DNA from: Embiotoca jacksoni
Lineage: Eukaryota; Chordata; Actinopteri; Embiotocidae
Length of the DNA stretch: 64,000 bases
Assembly (NCBI GenBank): GCA_022577435.1
Contig: JAKOON010000050.1
Location: 2,276,001-2,340,000 of the forward strand
Reading direction: 5' to 3'
The stretch's first letter is position 1. Each line of letters opens with the position of its first letter. Position numbers and translations under genes: made by a program. Shown here piece after piece: positions 46,977 to 61,200 of this stretch. The notes beneath the pieces are model-generated. The model ran no database searches. It saw nothing but the letters and a program-made list of their open reading frames with translations, and was not told the DNA's origin.

Positions 46977-49900
46977 TGGTGCACAGCAATGTATTTACCA
47001 GTGTCTTTATTGAACGGTACATATTTTGTTGAATTAGATGTGCTACTTTGTGCAATATTTGACTTCCATTTTTATTTGCATCTCATCAATTTCAGCACAA
47101 AAACACGCCTGAATTTTGCATTCCTGAATTGTTTCTCTTGTCCGTGCCCTTCTCCGCCATCACCTTAGTGAGTAAGAAGTGGTTCAATGGGGCAGACGGC
47201 ATTTTAAGCACGTTCTCCAGTTGTTTAATATGTTTGTTTTTTTGTAAGTGTGTTGTGCAACCACTCTGTCAGCCATGAGCAGCAGCTGTCAATGCGAAAT
47301 GCACGCTGGCTCCTTTACGAGACGACAGATTAAAGCTCCCCCCCTTTGTTCTGCTGTGAGGTTGCAGTGGTACAAGGGTAAAATAAGAAATCACATTTCA
47401 GATGCACATCTGCACAATGGCCCTTTCCTCTGTGTGCTGGGATGACCTTATAAGATCTAAATTCCAGATAATAGTATAGAGAGGGTGCTCCAAATTTAAG
47501 CTTTGCACAGGAAATTGAACTGTCAGACAGATGGAGATGGAGGAAAAAAAATAACTTTGTAATATAGTTGATTGTTATGCTGAGGGTTTGCTTGAACAAA
47601 TAATGTATGAAATACTGTATTTGGTAGAGAGGCTTTATAGTCTTTTGTCTGGCAAAGGGTTATCTATGTGATTCATTGTTGGGAGCTGCTGTTGTGTGTG
47701 TGTGAGTGTGTACTGTTTATGTAAGATGTATGCATGCAAAGGACAAGTCAGAGGTTCACTGAACTGAATCATAAATTTAATAATGTATTGTTGGCTTTTC
47801 TGGGGGAAATGCATTATACAATAAAGACACGTGATTATACATATGTACAGCAGGAAGAGGAAATGCAGTGGGATAACATGCATTTCTTTTGTTCAGTAGA
47901 AAGAATTTCTGAATGTTTTTCTGTGATGTTTTTGTATTTATAGCGGAGTCTACTGATGTATTTTGTAAGGATTAATGTTTTTTGGGTCCTTCTTGTATAG
48001 TTAAGGGGCCTTTGTCTATGCAGCTGCAATACAGCGATTGATTTGTGCTGGCTAATGTGGCAAAAAAAGGATTGGATTTAAAAATAGCATAATAAACAAG
48101 GTATGCTACTTTTCCGAAATTCGGTCATTCGGTCATGGTTAAGTTAAAATTCTAGCTAAGTACAACGATACCTGTTTTGGTTAAAGATATTTAAAGCAGA
48201 TTTTGGACTCCGGAGTAGTTTTAGCTTTGTTTTTCCGTTGTCCGACTCGCGTGTCTGATAGAACCGACACCGTACTCTTCCGTTTCTTTTGTTACAAATA
48301 TTCACGCCGGCTGTGTAACGGATTGCATTTCATTTTGTGATGCGTGCAACTGCGACCCGAAGCATATTTTTTTATGTTTGAAATCTTTTTACATATAAAA
48401 CTAAAGTAACTGTGGGTTGGGATCCACGCTGCCAAAGTGCGGGTGACCTACACTCACCGCTGTGCTTGAGCTCCTGTAGACTCTGATGAAGGTCTGAAGC
48501 TTCGGCCGCTTTGCCAATGTGCTGCTTTGTAGCGATTTGCAGGATGGATGCAGTTGTTGTGTAACTCCTCCTGAGGTAATTCATCAAGTGTACAGTCACT
48601 ATATACTGTTGTTAAATGAATCTGGAGTGGTTTGCGAAGCATCTCAGGGCTGAGAGTAGGTCCTTAGCCTGAGAGAAAGGGGCTGCTCACCAACAGAGTC
48701 TGCAGGCAGAGCTGTCCCAAATCAATACTAGGATTTGCAATGAGGATATATTTTAATGGACTGGTGTCAGCTACTATAAAGTTGATCCAAATTCATTCAT
48801 TTGCTTATTGTACCCTGCTGGGCTTTATCCAGTTGTGAATATGAGAAATTTGTTTGGCACAGCAGTGCGAGGAATTGAATCATTTTTTGTAAAATAGATT
48901 GTGTTGCTGAACTGTGCCACTAACAAATTTGTTGTCTTCTCCCTCTTCTTTGGCACCTGCTGAGGTTGCGGCTTTTCAACAATTAAAATGTTACTGACGA
49001 ATATCCACTGTTGCTTATTAAAGTGACACTAAATCTGTGAGCAACTTGAGCAGGCCAACATTAGAACTGTCTGTTGTCGGGTGTGTGTCCTCTCTGCATG
49101 CCGATGTCTATGCTTGTTAAAGTTCATTTGTGAGTGAAGAGTCTCCACTCTGTAAATCTGCAACTCCTATTAGCGAGATAGGACACTGTGAATACTGCTC
49201 CTGGTTAACTGTAGTGTTCACTCAAACCGTCGTTTTTCTCTTTCTTGAGAAATTTGTGTCATACTTTCCTTCATGGATTTGAATGGATTTTGCAACATGT
49301 GATGTGGGGTGTGTTCAGGCTAAACATGGTGTTAACCTGCTGTTTAAAGTGATAGAAATGATGGGAAAATGGGCATAAAGTACAATAATGCAATGGTCGC
49401 CCAGTATCAGTCCAGATATAGAATTGGAGCCTGCAGAAACTCAGGTTTTTGCTGCTTAAGAGCCTCTCTATCGCTCTGGCCATTGCATTAAACAAGTCTA
49501 CTCTTTTTTTTCTGTCGGCACCCTGGTCAGCACTATCCTGTTTTTGTTGCTTGCCTGCTCGTCAGGTCGCACCCATCCTGTTTGACAATGCCAATGAAGT
49601 CTGTTGAAAACAGAGCAGGCGAGCCGTGAGTGACAGTTTTCATGGCACATTTGTATTTTCACACATTGAAACCAAAAGCTCAAGCCACTTGACAAGTTCT
49701 GGATTGGCTGATTCAAATAAACAGGAGGCTACCACAGACTTTGCTGAAGTCTGTTCATGATAGTGGTGGCTACTTACTAGACGGTTTGGATGTGATGACT
49801 TTTTCACAATGGATTTTGGGGCTTTTTCTTATTTTTGTGTCCCCTTCTGATCCATCAACATTTTTCATTATTTTAGAGGAGGCATCACATTCTGGTCCGT

Positions 49901-52900
49901 AGATGTGTTAAAAATGAAAACTAAAAAAAAAAGAGTTTGTTGTTTTTGCCCAGTTTTGCTTCTAGAAACCGTTTGTTTAAATAATGTGCTTCATTTGGAT
50001 TTTTTTTTTTTTTTTTTTTTGCCGAAGGTCACCTGCCAGTCAGCTGAGTCTGTTGTAAATCAGTCTGCGTGACATTTAGTACTCCTTTATGATCCCTTAA
50101 TGCATTGCTCATCTTGTGGTACTGCAGCCTCCGTGCAACTGCCATGACCTTACATTGTCTCCTGATGTATGACTTTCAGTCAAAATCCTCTTTCTTCCAT
50201 CTAACTTAATGTAATGATCCCAAAGCTTACCAAGACCTGTTTCAATTCAGAGCCAGAGCCTCATTTATATCTGATATCACGGACAGTCATGGTATTCTCT
50301 TTCCTTTGAGAGTCTAAGTCTCTAAGGCTTTGACAGTGTACCGTTTCTAGTAGATCATACATGAGTGGACCAAATGGCCTTGTCTTGGGAGCAATTTAAG
50401 GCAACAAACGACCCCCTGAATGGAAACTATACTGCTCTCTGTCTTATGCAGCTTGTCCTGGTGTTATCATATTATTACGGAGATTGTAGCTGCAGTTCCG
50501 GCAACGCTGTTTACACTGTTTAATATAGAGTTTCTTTCCAAAATATAATGTTAAATCAAAAACCGGTGCCTTATATTTCCTATAAAAGTCTTATCATTTT
50601 GAAAGCTTAAGTTGTGAACTAAATAAAAACCGTCTAAGTCTTTATCTCTTTGTCAGGCAGGGCATGTCCTCCATCGTCTTGGGACATATTTGACTTTAAA
50701 ACTCAGAACCTTCAGAAATGTCCTACACGACGTTTCATGTCGCAATTCTGGCTGCGTCCTTTTTGATGACCGAAATTAGTATCTAACTAAATCTGCAATA
50801 AGCTCCTATATTAGGATGAAGCTCCCATAGGACAAATGATGTGCCTGCATTAAATTAAGTGAGCCTTCTGATGCCATCATATCACCCAGAGCATCTGTGG
50901 CTGTGTTTCCATAATTATGATGGTCCCATTAAGAGAGCTTTAAAGGCAATCGATGCCACAGCCAATTCAGTATTCCAGCACAAATAGTGTCAATTAAATG
51001 TGGTTCCCAACAGGCCACCTGGATGATAAGTGGATTGATTGAACTGTACATTTAAATGCATTTTTTGATTGTTTGTTTGAAGTACTGGTGATGAAATTAT
51101 AGCTTAATTCAGTCCTTTGACATCTCTGTTGGCAGATGGATCCGTTTAAGAAGCCGGGAAGCAAATATGTAGCGTGTGTTTGTTTTCTTTTTTAATACCG
51201 TCTTCTTATAGTGTCAACACCAGGCATTTGGAGTAGACCACACATGGCAGTTTCTGTACGACATTATTGCCAAATCCCCTTACAGTATATTTGTCTCTTT
51301 TCAGACAAAACTCCCTTTATTAACACAAATATCTCCGCATTTACAGTCAGTCCGGCTCTCCTGTGCTCTCGTGCACCATGATTATTATCACAGGAAGTGA
51401 ATACATATTTATTCCTTCATCAGGTAGTGTAACTTTTTCGAATTCCCGCAATTTTAGGCAAAAAAAACTCACTTAAAACTCTGCAAATTCAAAAAAATTA
51501 TGAAAATCCCCCACCCTGAAATCAAGCCTTTTTGATTTCAACAATCACAGAAAAACTATGCGAAATCCTGGAGGGACTGCATATTGCATATTTCAACAAC
51601 AGTATACTGGAGCTTTTTTTTTTTTTTTTTTAACAATCAGGTTTGTGGAAGTCATCTGAGAAACATGCTGTCACCTGCCTTCTTTGGAAAAATCTCCTTC
51701 ATTTTCAGTGGTGACAGTTTTCTTCCACTCATCATTGTATTGTCAGACAGGGCAATGATTTCTGTTCTCATATACATATCTGCAATGCCTGTATAGAGGT
51801 TTTTGTTTTGACTAAACCACCCAAAACAATAATTGAGCCACCGAGCCAGCCGGCGTATGCAAAGTTTGATCTTTTTTTGTTGTGGAAGCTTCGACTCAAG
51901 GTGTCTGTTATTCAATATCGCATAAATAATTCATTGCTGCGGCGATTTGGGTAATTTGTCTGCGAGTTCAGGGTGGCACTGTGCAGACATTAAAAGGCAA
52001 GCATCCAGAAAAAATAAGTACAACTTCATTGAATTCTAATTTGTTATTCCTCCACCAAATGTGCCCATTAGAGGAAATGGATAGCTATTTAATTGTCTTA
52101 GTGTGGCTATACTTCAGCACTTTCACTGACAGCAGTGTCTAAAGCCTTGTTGAATTACCTCCTCTGCTTTTATTTTGATTCGAGATCCACATAAAATTCC
52201 TCACCTCTCTTCCGTGGCCTCATATCTCTCCCTCGCTTCCTGTTTTCCTCTCTCAGGATTATACAAAGGCATGAATCACGTGTGAAGGTTAATACTGTCC
52301 TTCAGGGACACTTCTCTTTGGGCCAATTCGAAGGATTTAGGGTGAGCTGAACCACATGCACATCCTGAAGCAGATCGTTGCAGTAGAAGCAGATCATCCA
52401 TAAAAATAGGGACACTTCGGGAGTTTGTTTTTTGGGCAGCACTCTGTGTCGTTTTTTTTTTAGCTGTTGCTTTTGTTGTCGAGTTTATATATTTTGTTTT
52501 ATTCATACAACTAATGCTTCATTTATATGCAATACCATGTCTCCATGGTGGGAACAATGAATGCAATCACAAGCCAGCATGATCTTCATTATGAAAACTC
52601 CTTATTCTTTATTAGCCTTATAGTTCTGGTTCAGACCCGGACCCTCTCCAACCCATGAAGCCAATGAACAGTTCATCAAACTGACCGATCCGGAAAAAGA
52701 AACGGCGTTTAGCAGCATGATTAATGGGGTCAATATGCTGCTAACGGGGGACACTAAAACATGTCATTTTAATCATGGAAACGCTTGTGGGAGAAATGTG
52801 AGCAAATTATGTCATTACCATTTTCGGGCATCTTGCTGCACTGCGTATTAGGAAAAAAGAAGAAAAAAACAAAAAACTCAGTCCCTGCCTTTGTAAGGAT

Positions 52901-54731
52901 TTCAGGCAGGATTCTCCAAAGAAAGACTGTCTGTCATTTCACATGGCTGTTCCTCCAGAGACTGGAATCATAATAGTAGAGAGTGTACAATGTTTTACTC
53001 TGGAAACAGCATGCCGTCAGTGTCAGTGCTTGTGAACTTTGCATTTTTTATGTGCTGCCATGTTTTGTCAGTGAGTCGAGGGAAGTAGCTTTGGTTGTGC
53101 GCCTTTACTGTGTGTTGACACAATGTTCTCTGCATAGGGCACTGATTTGGCAAGTCCATGGCTAATATAACGGCATTGGAAAAATGTTTTTGTTCACAGG
53201 CCGGGTAGCAGAAATGGCAACTCGTCCGAGCACTGGTGTATTTGTCACAAGTAATTAATTTTTCTCTCATAAAAGTGCCCACTGGGATGATGGAAAAGGT
53301 GGGTTCATTAACCCTCCTCACCCATGCTTCCTGTGGCACTTTACAATGTATTGGTCGCTGCTTCCTCCAACTGCCCGTAGCAGAAAATGTGCAGGAATTA
53401 AACACATTTCTTCCAAGATGGCTGTTTTGCTTCAGGAATAAAAAGGATTTGCTTGGCAGCTCAGACCAAAATTTGTAGACACTTTCACAGCACTTTCACA
53501 CTCTCTATTCGTTCCTTTGCCCGAGACACATCAGAAGACGTTTTGGATCCCTCCACACTCTCGTTTTTTTCCTCAGCCTATCCTGCCTCCCCAGTCCCCC
53601 CCCCCCCTCCCTCTCTCTCACTCACTGCCACCACTCCACCTCCCCCCCCCCCTCTTGCTTGGGTTGGATTTTGAGTTTCTTTTTTCATTGTTTATTTTAA
53701 ATTGACATTTCATGGAGTTTAATCTCCCGGGGGGAGGGGGGGTGTACATTCTTATACACGGAGAGATATAAAAAGCCCCAGAACTTGTGAATGGGAGGTG
53801 AGGGACGGGATGAAATAAATAAATGAGTATCTCTGAGTGACCCAGGATACTGATGACGGGAATCACAACAGTGGGACACTTTGCATTTCGGCTCCAACAT
53901 GCTCTCCTCTTTCTATGACTTGCTTTCACTTCTTTGTTATGACTCAGTGCTGCTGCAGCCTGCCTGCTCGAATGTGCTGAAATGTTCAGACGTTGTAGCT
54001 GAATGAGGCTTGTTAAAAGGAGAGGGAGGGGCGTCTGCACTTGTGTGTGCTCTCCCATAGTGCATGCATGTGGAAGGGCAACTCAACAGCTCCACTTGCT
54101 CTCCAGAAAAAGAAAATGACTTGTTTATGCGCTGTGAGCGAATGGAATGATGGGTTGCAACCAGAGTGGCTGTCTTCTGGACGGTGCACAAGGCTTTGAA
54201 TGCATTCTTGTTATGGTCTTGTCAAGCTACAAGCCATTGGTCAAGAAGAATTAACTTTATACATATTCATTTCAGTGTATTACCACGGCACTTTGTCGCA
54301 GGATGATTCCCTCTGAAATGTTGCGGAGTAGAAATAGAAGTGCAAATTCAATTAAAGTACTTGGAAATTGCTTAAATTGAATTCTGGTTCATGTACTTGG
54401 TTAGTTTTTGCCACCACTGAAACCCGCCCAGTTATTGATAGTTTCAATGCCTTTTAGAATTAAAAGCATGAATATGCTTTTGGCAAGAAAGGCCACTTCT
54501 GTGCTTAAAAAGTTAAGAATATTTTCATTTTTTTAAGCTCCGTATCTGTCTTCTGTCTCTGTTAAATAATCTTCATTCACATATACACATGTTCCTCTGA
54601 ATAGCCCTCGGAGCTGCCTGTTGCTACATAGGTCATTTTACTTTGTTAGTTGCAACGTACCAATAAATTATTCCCTGTGGTTTGACCTTTTTCTGTCACA
54701 CTGCAACAGAATCCTTTCGCTGTGTAATTAA
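46977..54731. other. Intergenic sequence, no gene recognised
   Basis: AT-rich unique sequence with short homopolymers (T runs near 49999-50020 and 51615-51631, C-rich runs near 53597-53652). The block from about 50860 to 51020 is free of simple repeats, carries several ATTA/AATTA cores and has the texture of a conserved noncoding element, but this is an impression only. Confidence 0.55.
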
Positions 54732-55215
54732 GGGCCTTATTTTACACCCAGCGCCAAACACAGCGCAAGTGTCTTTGCTAGTTTCAGACCGAGCAGCTGT
54801 CCATTTTCTGTTCACCGGCCAGGTTGCTTAAATAACAAATGTACTTGCCGCTATCTGAGTGCCCATGGCTGTGCTGCTCTTTAAAATGAGGTGTGGTCAG
54901 GCACATTTTTGATGCATTTCAATCTCGAGGCAGCAAAAAGTGATTGACCAACGATAACCTGCTCTTAAGTCAATGATGCTGTATTTTTACTGTTATTTCA
55001 AGGGCGCAACATAGTAATGTTTGCTTACACAGGGAAGCGCAAGCCTAAAGCACACCCGTGATTCTTAAAGCAGCTAAGTACAACCCCTGTGGACCAAACG
55101 TTTTAGCGTATGATCAGATTCTTTCCTGTGAAACGAGCAAAAGAGGACACACCATAAATACACTTTTGCAGTGCGCTTTGATTGTTCAAATATAACCCAC
55201 AGTCTTGCTCAGTTG
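54732..55215 (+). mobile_element. Teleost MITE-type DNA transposon remnant
   Basis: The start GGGCCTTATTTTACACCCAG and following blocks such as AGTGTCTTTGCTAGTTTCAG, TTAAAATGAGGTGTGGTCAG, AAGTGATTGACCAACGA, CCTGTGGACCAAACGTTTTA and GCAGTGCGCTTTGATTGTTC match, in order, a repeat I recall from many fish genomes, which normally starts GGGCCCTATTTTACACC and ends with the inverted sequence. I do not find the inverted end downstream, so the 3' part is truncated or too diverged, and the right border is approximate. No transposase frame is present. Confidence 0.65.
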
Positions 55216-58200
55216 TGGATATTTAAATGACACCCAACAAAAGGTTAACACTAGTGCGGACCTCAGGCAGTGCGTCCTCACGAATCAGAGTAACGTGTTA
55301 GTCGATATCAGACTTGTGGTTCTGTAGTCGGTTTGAGAAACTAGTTAAACTCTCACTTTATTTGATTTTATTAGAATAATTTGATGCAAGTTTAATGAGC
55401 GTTGCAAACGGTGTTCTATGAAGTTATTATGACAGTTTTCCCAGGGTGCATCTCTTGATATAGTTTAACTAGAGATCAACACTGTTAAATTAGAGTAAAT
55501 TTGCACATCTGTCTGCTGAAGTCTTTAAAACTATGTTGTACCTGATGGCATAATAACTGAAGCAGATGGGTTGATCTCAGATCTCGGGCTTCAACACATA
55601 TTAGAAGGCGGTGGTGTATTGAGTCTCAGTACGCTCCCTTCGGATCAGGCTTGGCTCCACTAACAGCCATTCATCTCCACAGTCATCACTCCCATCATTT
55701 TCAGTCCCCCCCCCCCCCCCCGCCCCGTCATCCCACCACCCCCAAAACACCCAAGGGTGTTGAGGGGGAGACTCTGAGAGATTGTGAAGGCTCCTCGCGT
55801 GGCACCATTATCAGAGTCCAATGATGGATTATCTCAATGGTCAGCCTGTCACGGTCGATGTTTGCCCTGACATTTCATGTAAAGTTCCCTTCCCCTGGTG
55901 AAATATTATATTGCAGCAGCCAGGCAGTGATTGTTTTGCCAAATTGGTTGTCACTGTGTTGGCGGCATAATTCCCTTCTTGTTCTTTCTGCCTGTCAGCC
56001 CTCATATCTTGCCAGTGAGGTTACAGTTTTTTTTTTTTTTTTTTCCTCAGTGGTGTTGCTGAAAGGATAACTCGCTGGTCTCTGAGTGACACCATGAGGT
56101 GCACAGGCAGGGGACAGAAAACCAACCAAAAGATCAACATGGACATTTATGTTCGTGTCTAAAACTGCAAACGGAAAGAGTCAACCATCTTCACTGTCTG
56201 TAGACGGAAGCCTGCTTGTTAGCGCAGAGGCCAGATTTGGCGATTAGGGGTGGATGGTTTTTGGACCTAAACTGAAGAAGTAAAGTCCCGCTGTTTTATA
56301 GCCGTTCAATGATGATTGCGAACATTTATCAGGCTAAGTGTTTGACGTACATTTAGTGTTTGGCTTTGTGAATTTATGACGGCTGATAGAAGAGCTGAAA
56401 AACGGCTTTGAAGGAAAAAAAGGTATCATGTTGTCTTGTTGATCATTTTCCAGAGAGAAAAGTGCAACAGGCGTGCAGTAGTTTTTCATAATCCTGTGTT
56501 TCTGAACAATAATGTTTTAATATGAGATCTTTTGCATTATTGCGGCATCTGTTCAGTGTCTGGAATATATTAGGCATTTTCAGACAAGCTAATGTCACAA
56601 ATGCAATAACCAGCATGGGTAGATCAGTGGTTGTGCAGCAGATAAACAGCATGCTTATGTTACTTATTCATTTTTTTTATGATCAAATGTGAATTATGTG
56701 AGGAGGCTGCTGTGCTTTTAACCTGGGCCGCCACGTCATTTCGGTCTACCTGTGGAGCTCACTTTGTGTGGTCTTCGTTGGCATTCTCCTTGATACAAGC
56801 TGCCATTATGCATATGTCATGTTAGCTGGCCAAAATTTGCGCAAAACAACATGCGACTGCGTGCTGCGTAAAAATTCACCTCTGAGGTTTCCAGCAAGCT
56901 GCTTTGTTCCAAAATGGTTGAAATATTCATTTATAACTCGGGACATTGTGGAAACCTGTTTTCACCCCACGGCCTTATGCCAGTTGTTATCTCAGTTGTT
57001 TGCGAAAGAGTGCAACAGTCGATGAAGACGGCAAACGGAAAATGTGATAATCACTTTAGCTCAATGTTTTAGAGCTGTGCATGAGAAAGAGTTTAGGCAA
57101 AGTACTGCTGGAAGTTATATGAGGTCATTAAACTCTGTGTTCTAATAAGAATGAGTCGTCACGTCTTTACAGTCTCAACAGAAAGTGAGGGAGCTGTCAA
57201 TCAAGCCCGGTCTGTGCACACACGCTCCTCGGGAATGTCTGCTCAGTCAAAATACGTGAAAACATCTGGGCCAGTTTTCTGTTGGTATGCAGGATGTGAA
57301 CGGTGCAACGAGCCTGCATCAGCTGTGTGATTATATGTAAAGCAATTCCTATATTTAGATTTCCGTCAGTTAACGTACCACTTTGCAGCTCTAAAGCAGT
57401 GCAATTTCATAAATGATAGCCTCCGAGCCATCTATGTGTTTACCTTTTTATGATATTCTTCTCATGGACAGCAACGTCTCCAAGAAACTTATTGTGCTGT
57501 TCATGGTACCGAAAGCCACCGCAGGGAAAATGAGTTTGACATTGGTGCACGGTCCAGGCAATGGAGGGTGACATATCCAATATTAAGAGACTGGCAGGGC
57601 TAAATATTTTTGTCAGGCCTGTGGCTGTACTGAAAAGAGATGTGGATGAAGGTTTCATTTGGGTTTGGATTTGAAAACAGCATCCTGGAGACTCCAACCT
57701 CAGGTAAATGTTTCTCCTCTGTTTACCCTTGTTGTCTGCAATCACAGGGCACAGGAGGACAACTGTGAAGCCTTTTTAGTTTCAAAATACCAAAATGGTA
57801 TTTAAGGCCTTTGAGTGTAGCTGATGTCAATTAAAAATCCATCACAGCTTCAAAAGTTGATGATGAAATGAAAATTAACATGGGTTTTGCATAGTTTTCT
57901 CATGAATAAAAATTATGTTTACAAATAAAAGACTTGCAAAGGCAATATGTTTAATATTTCAAATGCTGCATTGCCTACATCTGTGTTTCCTTGCGTGCGA
58001 GCTGTCTGCTTCATTAATTCCTTTGCTGGTGCATTGCGACATTTGTTGGCACCTGTTGGTCATCAGAATAGCATGAAATGAATGTGAATTATACTTCGCG
58101 CATGTGCTTTCAGGTGCATGTGCTTTATACAAATACAACAGAGATCCACTTGGAAAGTGATTGCAAGTGGTTCTCTTACGGTTTGTACTATTTGAGAAAC

Positions 58201-61200
58201 GATTTATATTTAAGTGTTGACCTTCAGTCATACCAGTGGCGCTAATAGTTACTGGACCTGTGTCTATGTAGTCTGCAGTAGCATTGTTACATAATGACTA
58301 ATTCGTTGTAACCATTTTTTTTTTGTAAATAGATCACGATGACCATACGGCTGTGCTGTGTTTTCCCAAAAACTAAGAGCAGACAAGATGAATTTCAGGC
58401 TTCATATATAAAGTGTTGTCCAATTCCTGTGGGGGAATGGACAGCATCATCACTCATCACTGGAAACCCTCACATCTACCACGGCCATACTGCCAGAGCA
58501 GATATATTATCGGTCAGGGATTTCAAAAGGTACACAAGCTGGGCATCATTGGTCTCTCAGGATTTCCTGCACTTTATGGGTATTTCTGATTTCTTTTTGA
58601 GTATATTATTTTGAAATGGTAATACTTAGTTGAGGACGAATATGTGCATTTCAATCTGTGTGTTTGTTTAGTACAGGTGTATGTCTTGTTCAGTATCTGC
58701 CAGCTATTTCTGTTGTAGTTCAACCATAAAGTGTGACACGGCGGTTTTAGCCCGTTCTTGCTGTCGACTTTTACATTGAGCCAAAAGTCAGCTTCCTGCT
58801 GGGATAACGGCCTGGGGAGTGTGTCATATGAGAGGAAATAACCTGGGCAAATCGATGGACTGTTTTTTGAAATGCCAATCAGACTTTGAACAGCGAGCAA
58901 TTTGGATCAGCCTGAGCTGTCTGCACCCCGAGGTGTGAATCCAAGGTCAAACCTTTTAGAAATCCAGTGTCACTTACAGTTTGAAAGACCAGATCGAAAG
59001 AAAGCTTGCAAAAGTGTCTAATGGAAGACCAAAACATGTTCAGCTGACCTTTTGTTTGACACTTTTGTGGTAGTTTACCCAACCTGTCACAGATTAGTTT
59101 ATGGTGTAGTTCTTGACAATACAACCACTAGGGTTGGGAGACAAATGTATACGGCACACTATTGTAATATTTTGAATGGCAGCATTCTCACTCCTACTGC
59201 ACATATACAGGAGAATATTTGTTTTTGTTTTTGTTGTTATTTATTTAATTAGTCAGTTTAGTTGACTTGGTTATTTAGTGTTAATTTATATTTTTATTAA
59301 GTAATCCTGTTCTGTAATGCTGGCCCCAGACATGATGATAGTTGGGTCAATTTTTGGGTCCGATTCGCACCTCCCGGCAGTCCTGGGGGGGAATCCCAGT
59401 TCGACCGATTATCTGCATGCTCACCCTGCAGTGTGACATAATCTTAATGTTAGTGACTGGATCAGAGTCACCCCAATTAAACATTTTTAAAAACCCACCA
59501 ATGACACCAAGCTGACCTGGAGGTGTCGCCAGCCTTCGTACAGGGCACCAAAATATTAACATGGAACAATATCTCCATGGCATTGGATGATCACGGGTTT
59601 CACGCTCCCCTCTACTCGTGTACAAATAACAATAATGGTAGCTTGTAGCGGTAGCTTGCACTCGCCCTGTTTGAGACCAAGAGTAAAAGTTTATTTCCAG
59701 TTTAACTCCGGCTTGTGCTGTAAAATGTTTGAACTATGCTGATTCATGGTCGATGAATCTGTGATTCATTCACGAATAAAAGGTACCGCACACAAATGCA
59801 CTGAGCTGATGATGACATCTGCTGCCACGTTTGTTTTACTCTTCAGTCAACGTTTGATTACGTGACTTTCTTTGAGATCCTGAGTTCCTGGAATTTCCAG
59901 TCTGAAATTGTTCAGTATAATCAGCGAGTTTGTGATTCAGCGTCTTTACCATCATCGTCTGGTGTTCATTCTTACGATTAGAATATTTAAAATAGATTCG
60001 ATCTTTCCACGTGGCTGTGGTCTCCCAGGTTTTTAAAATCGGTTAAGACTTGTAAATCCTGCACCAGGTGGCACAACTCTTTTAATCCGATCTTATGAAA
60101 GTCTAACTTTGTGCATGCTAGTTGTTTTCACAAAGTGAATTAGTGACACCCCCCCACCACCACCACCACCCCTTCTACATGGTGTAATGCTTGTCTTCTT
60201 CTGCTGGTGCAGTACAGTACTCTGGTGCATTGCACATAAGCCACGTATTTACACGACAGGAAAGGACTTTTCTGTACTTTTTGAAGGAGTACTGTCTTGT
60301 GAAATGTCGAGAAAAATGCCATTCTTCCAGTGCAAGTCTTTATTAAGAGACTGATGCAGCTCCTGCAAACGTCCTCCAGCCAGTTTATCCACCTTTTATC
60401 GACATTTCCCTCGTGCAGTGAGGTGGATCGCAGAAACCTCTTGCTCTCAAATACAGCATGAAAAGATACAAGTCAATTTCCTGTATCCCCAGCTAGAGCT
60501 CGACTCTGCAACATCGCACCGAGATAAATTTATAACGTCTGTGTTTGTGTTACACTGGTCCTGATGTGTAAAGAGGAGGTTGGAGAACATTATGAATGTG
60601 TGGCATTTTATGATGACTTAACAGCTTATTTGCACTTAGGCTCTCTTGCACCGCGTCAAATCTCTCTTTCACACATGAAACCTGAACAAATCTTGGTTCT
60701 CTTACCAGAGTAAGACAGCAGTTTTTGGCATTCGCACATGCTCCTGCATGGAAGACTTCCACGTCTATTCACGTGAAATGTGTTAAGGATAGATTAGACA
60801 GTTCTCAATTCACCACAGCGGCAGCATTGCTGCAAATTCTTGCTAATAGGACCTGAAGCATTTTCAGGTCTCATACACACTCTCTAAAAGAGGAGTTTCC
60901 ACCTGTAACTGTAGCTGTATGCCATGATTTGACTTGACTTCAATGTACAGTCAATCATAGCTACTGCTGGGGGGAAGCTTGAAACACTTCAGCCAACCCC
61001 CATGTACTGTCAAAAGTATTTTTGTTATTACATTTCAGATGGTTTTCCATTTGCTGAAAGTCATATGGTTCACAATGTGATCAACAACAGGTCATTTAAT
61101 TCCTTTTTTTGTCAACTTAATAGACATGAGAAGTCGTTTTTGGCAGAGTATAACTCAAAGTTGGGAATTAGAAACTTTATTTTGTTTGTACCAGGCATGT

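Noticed and set aside
46873..47055. His-Thr repeat frames at the long microsatellite
   Set aside because: They come entirely from the TG/CA dinucleotide repeat.
59340..59440. Sequence with B-box-like GGTCCGATTCG suggesting a tRNA or tRNA-derived SINE
   Set aside because: No A box at the right distance, no cloverleaf stems and no clear tail.
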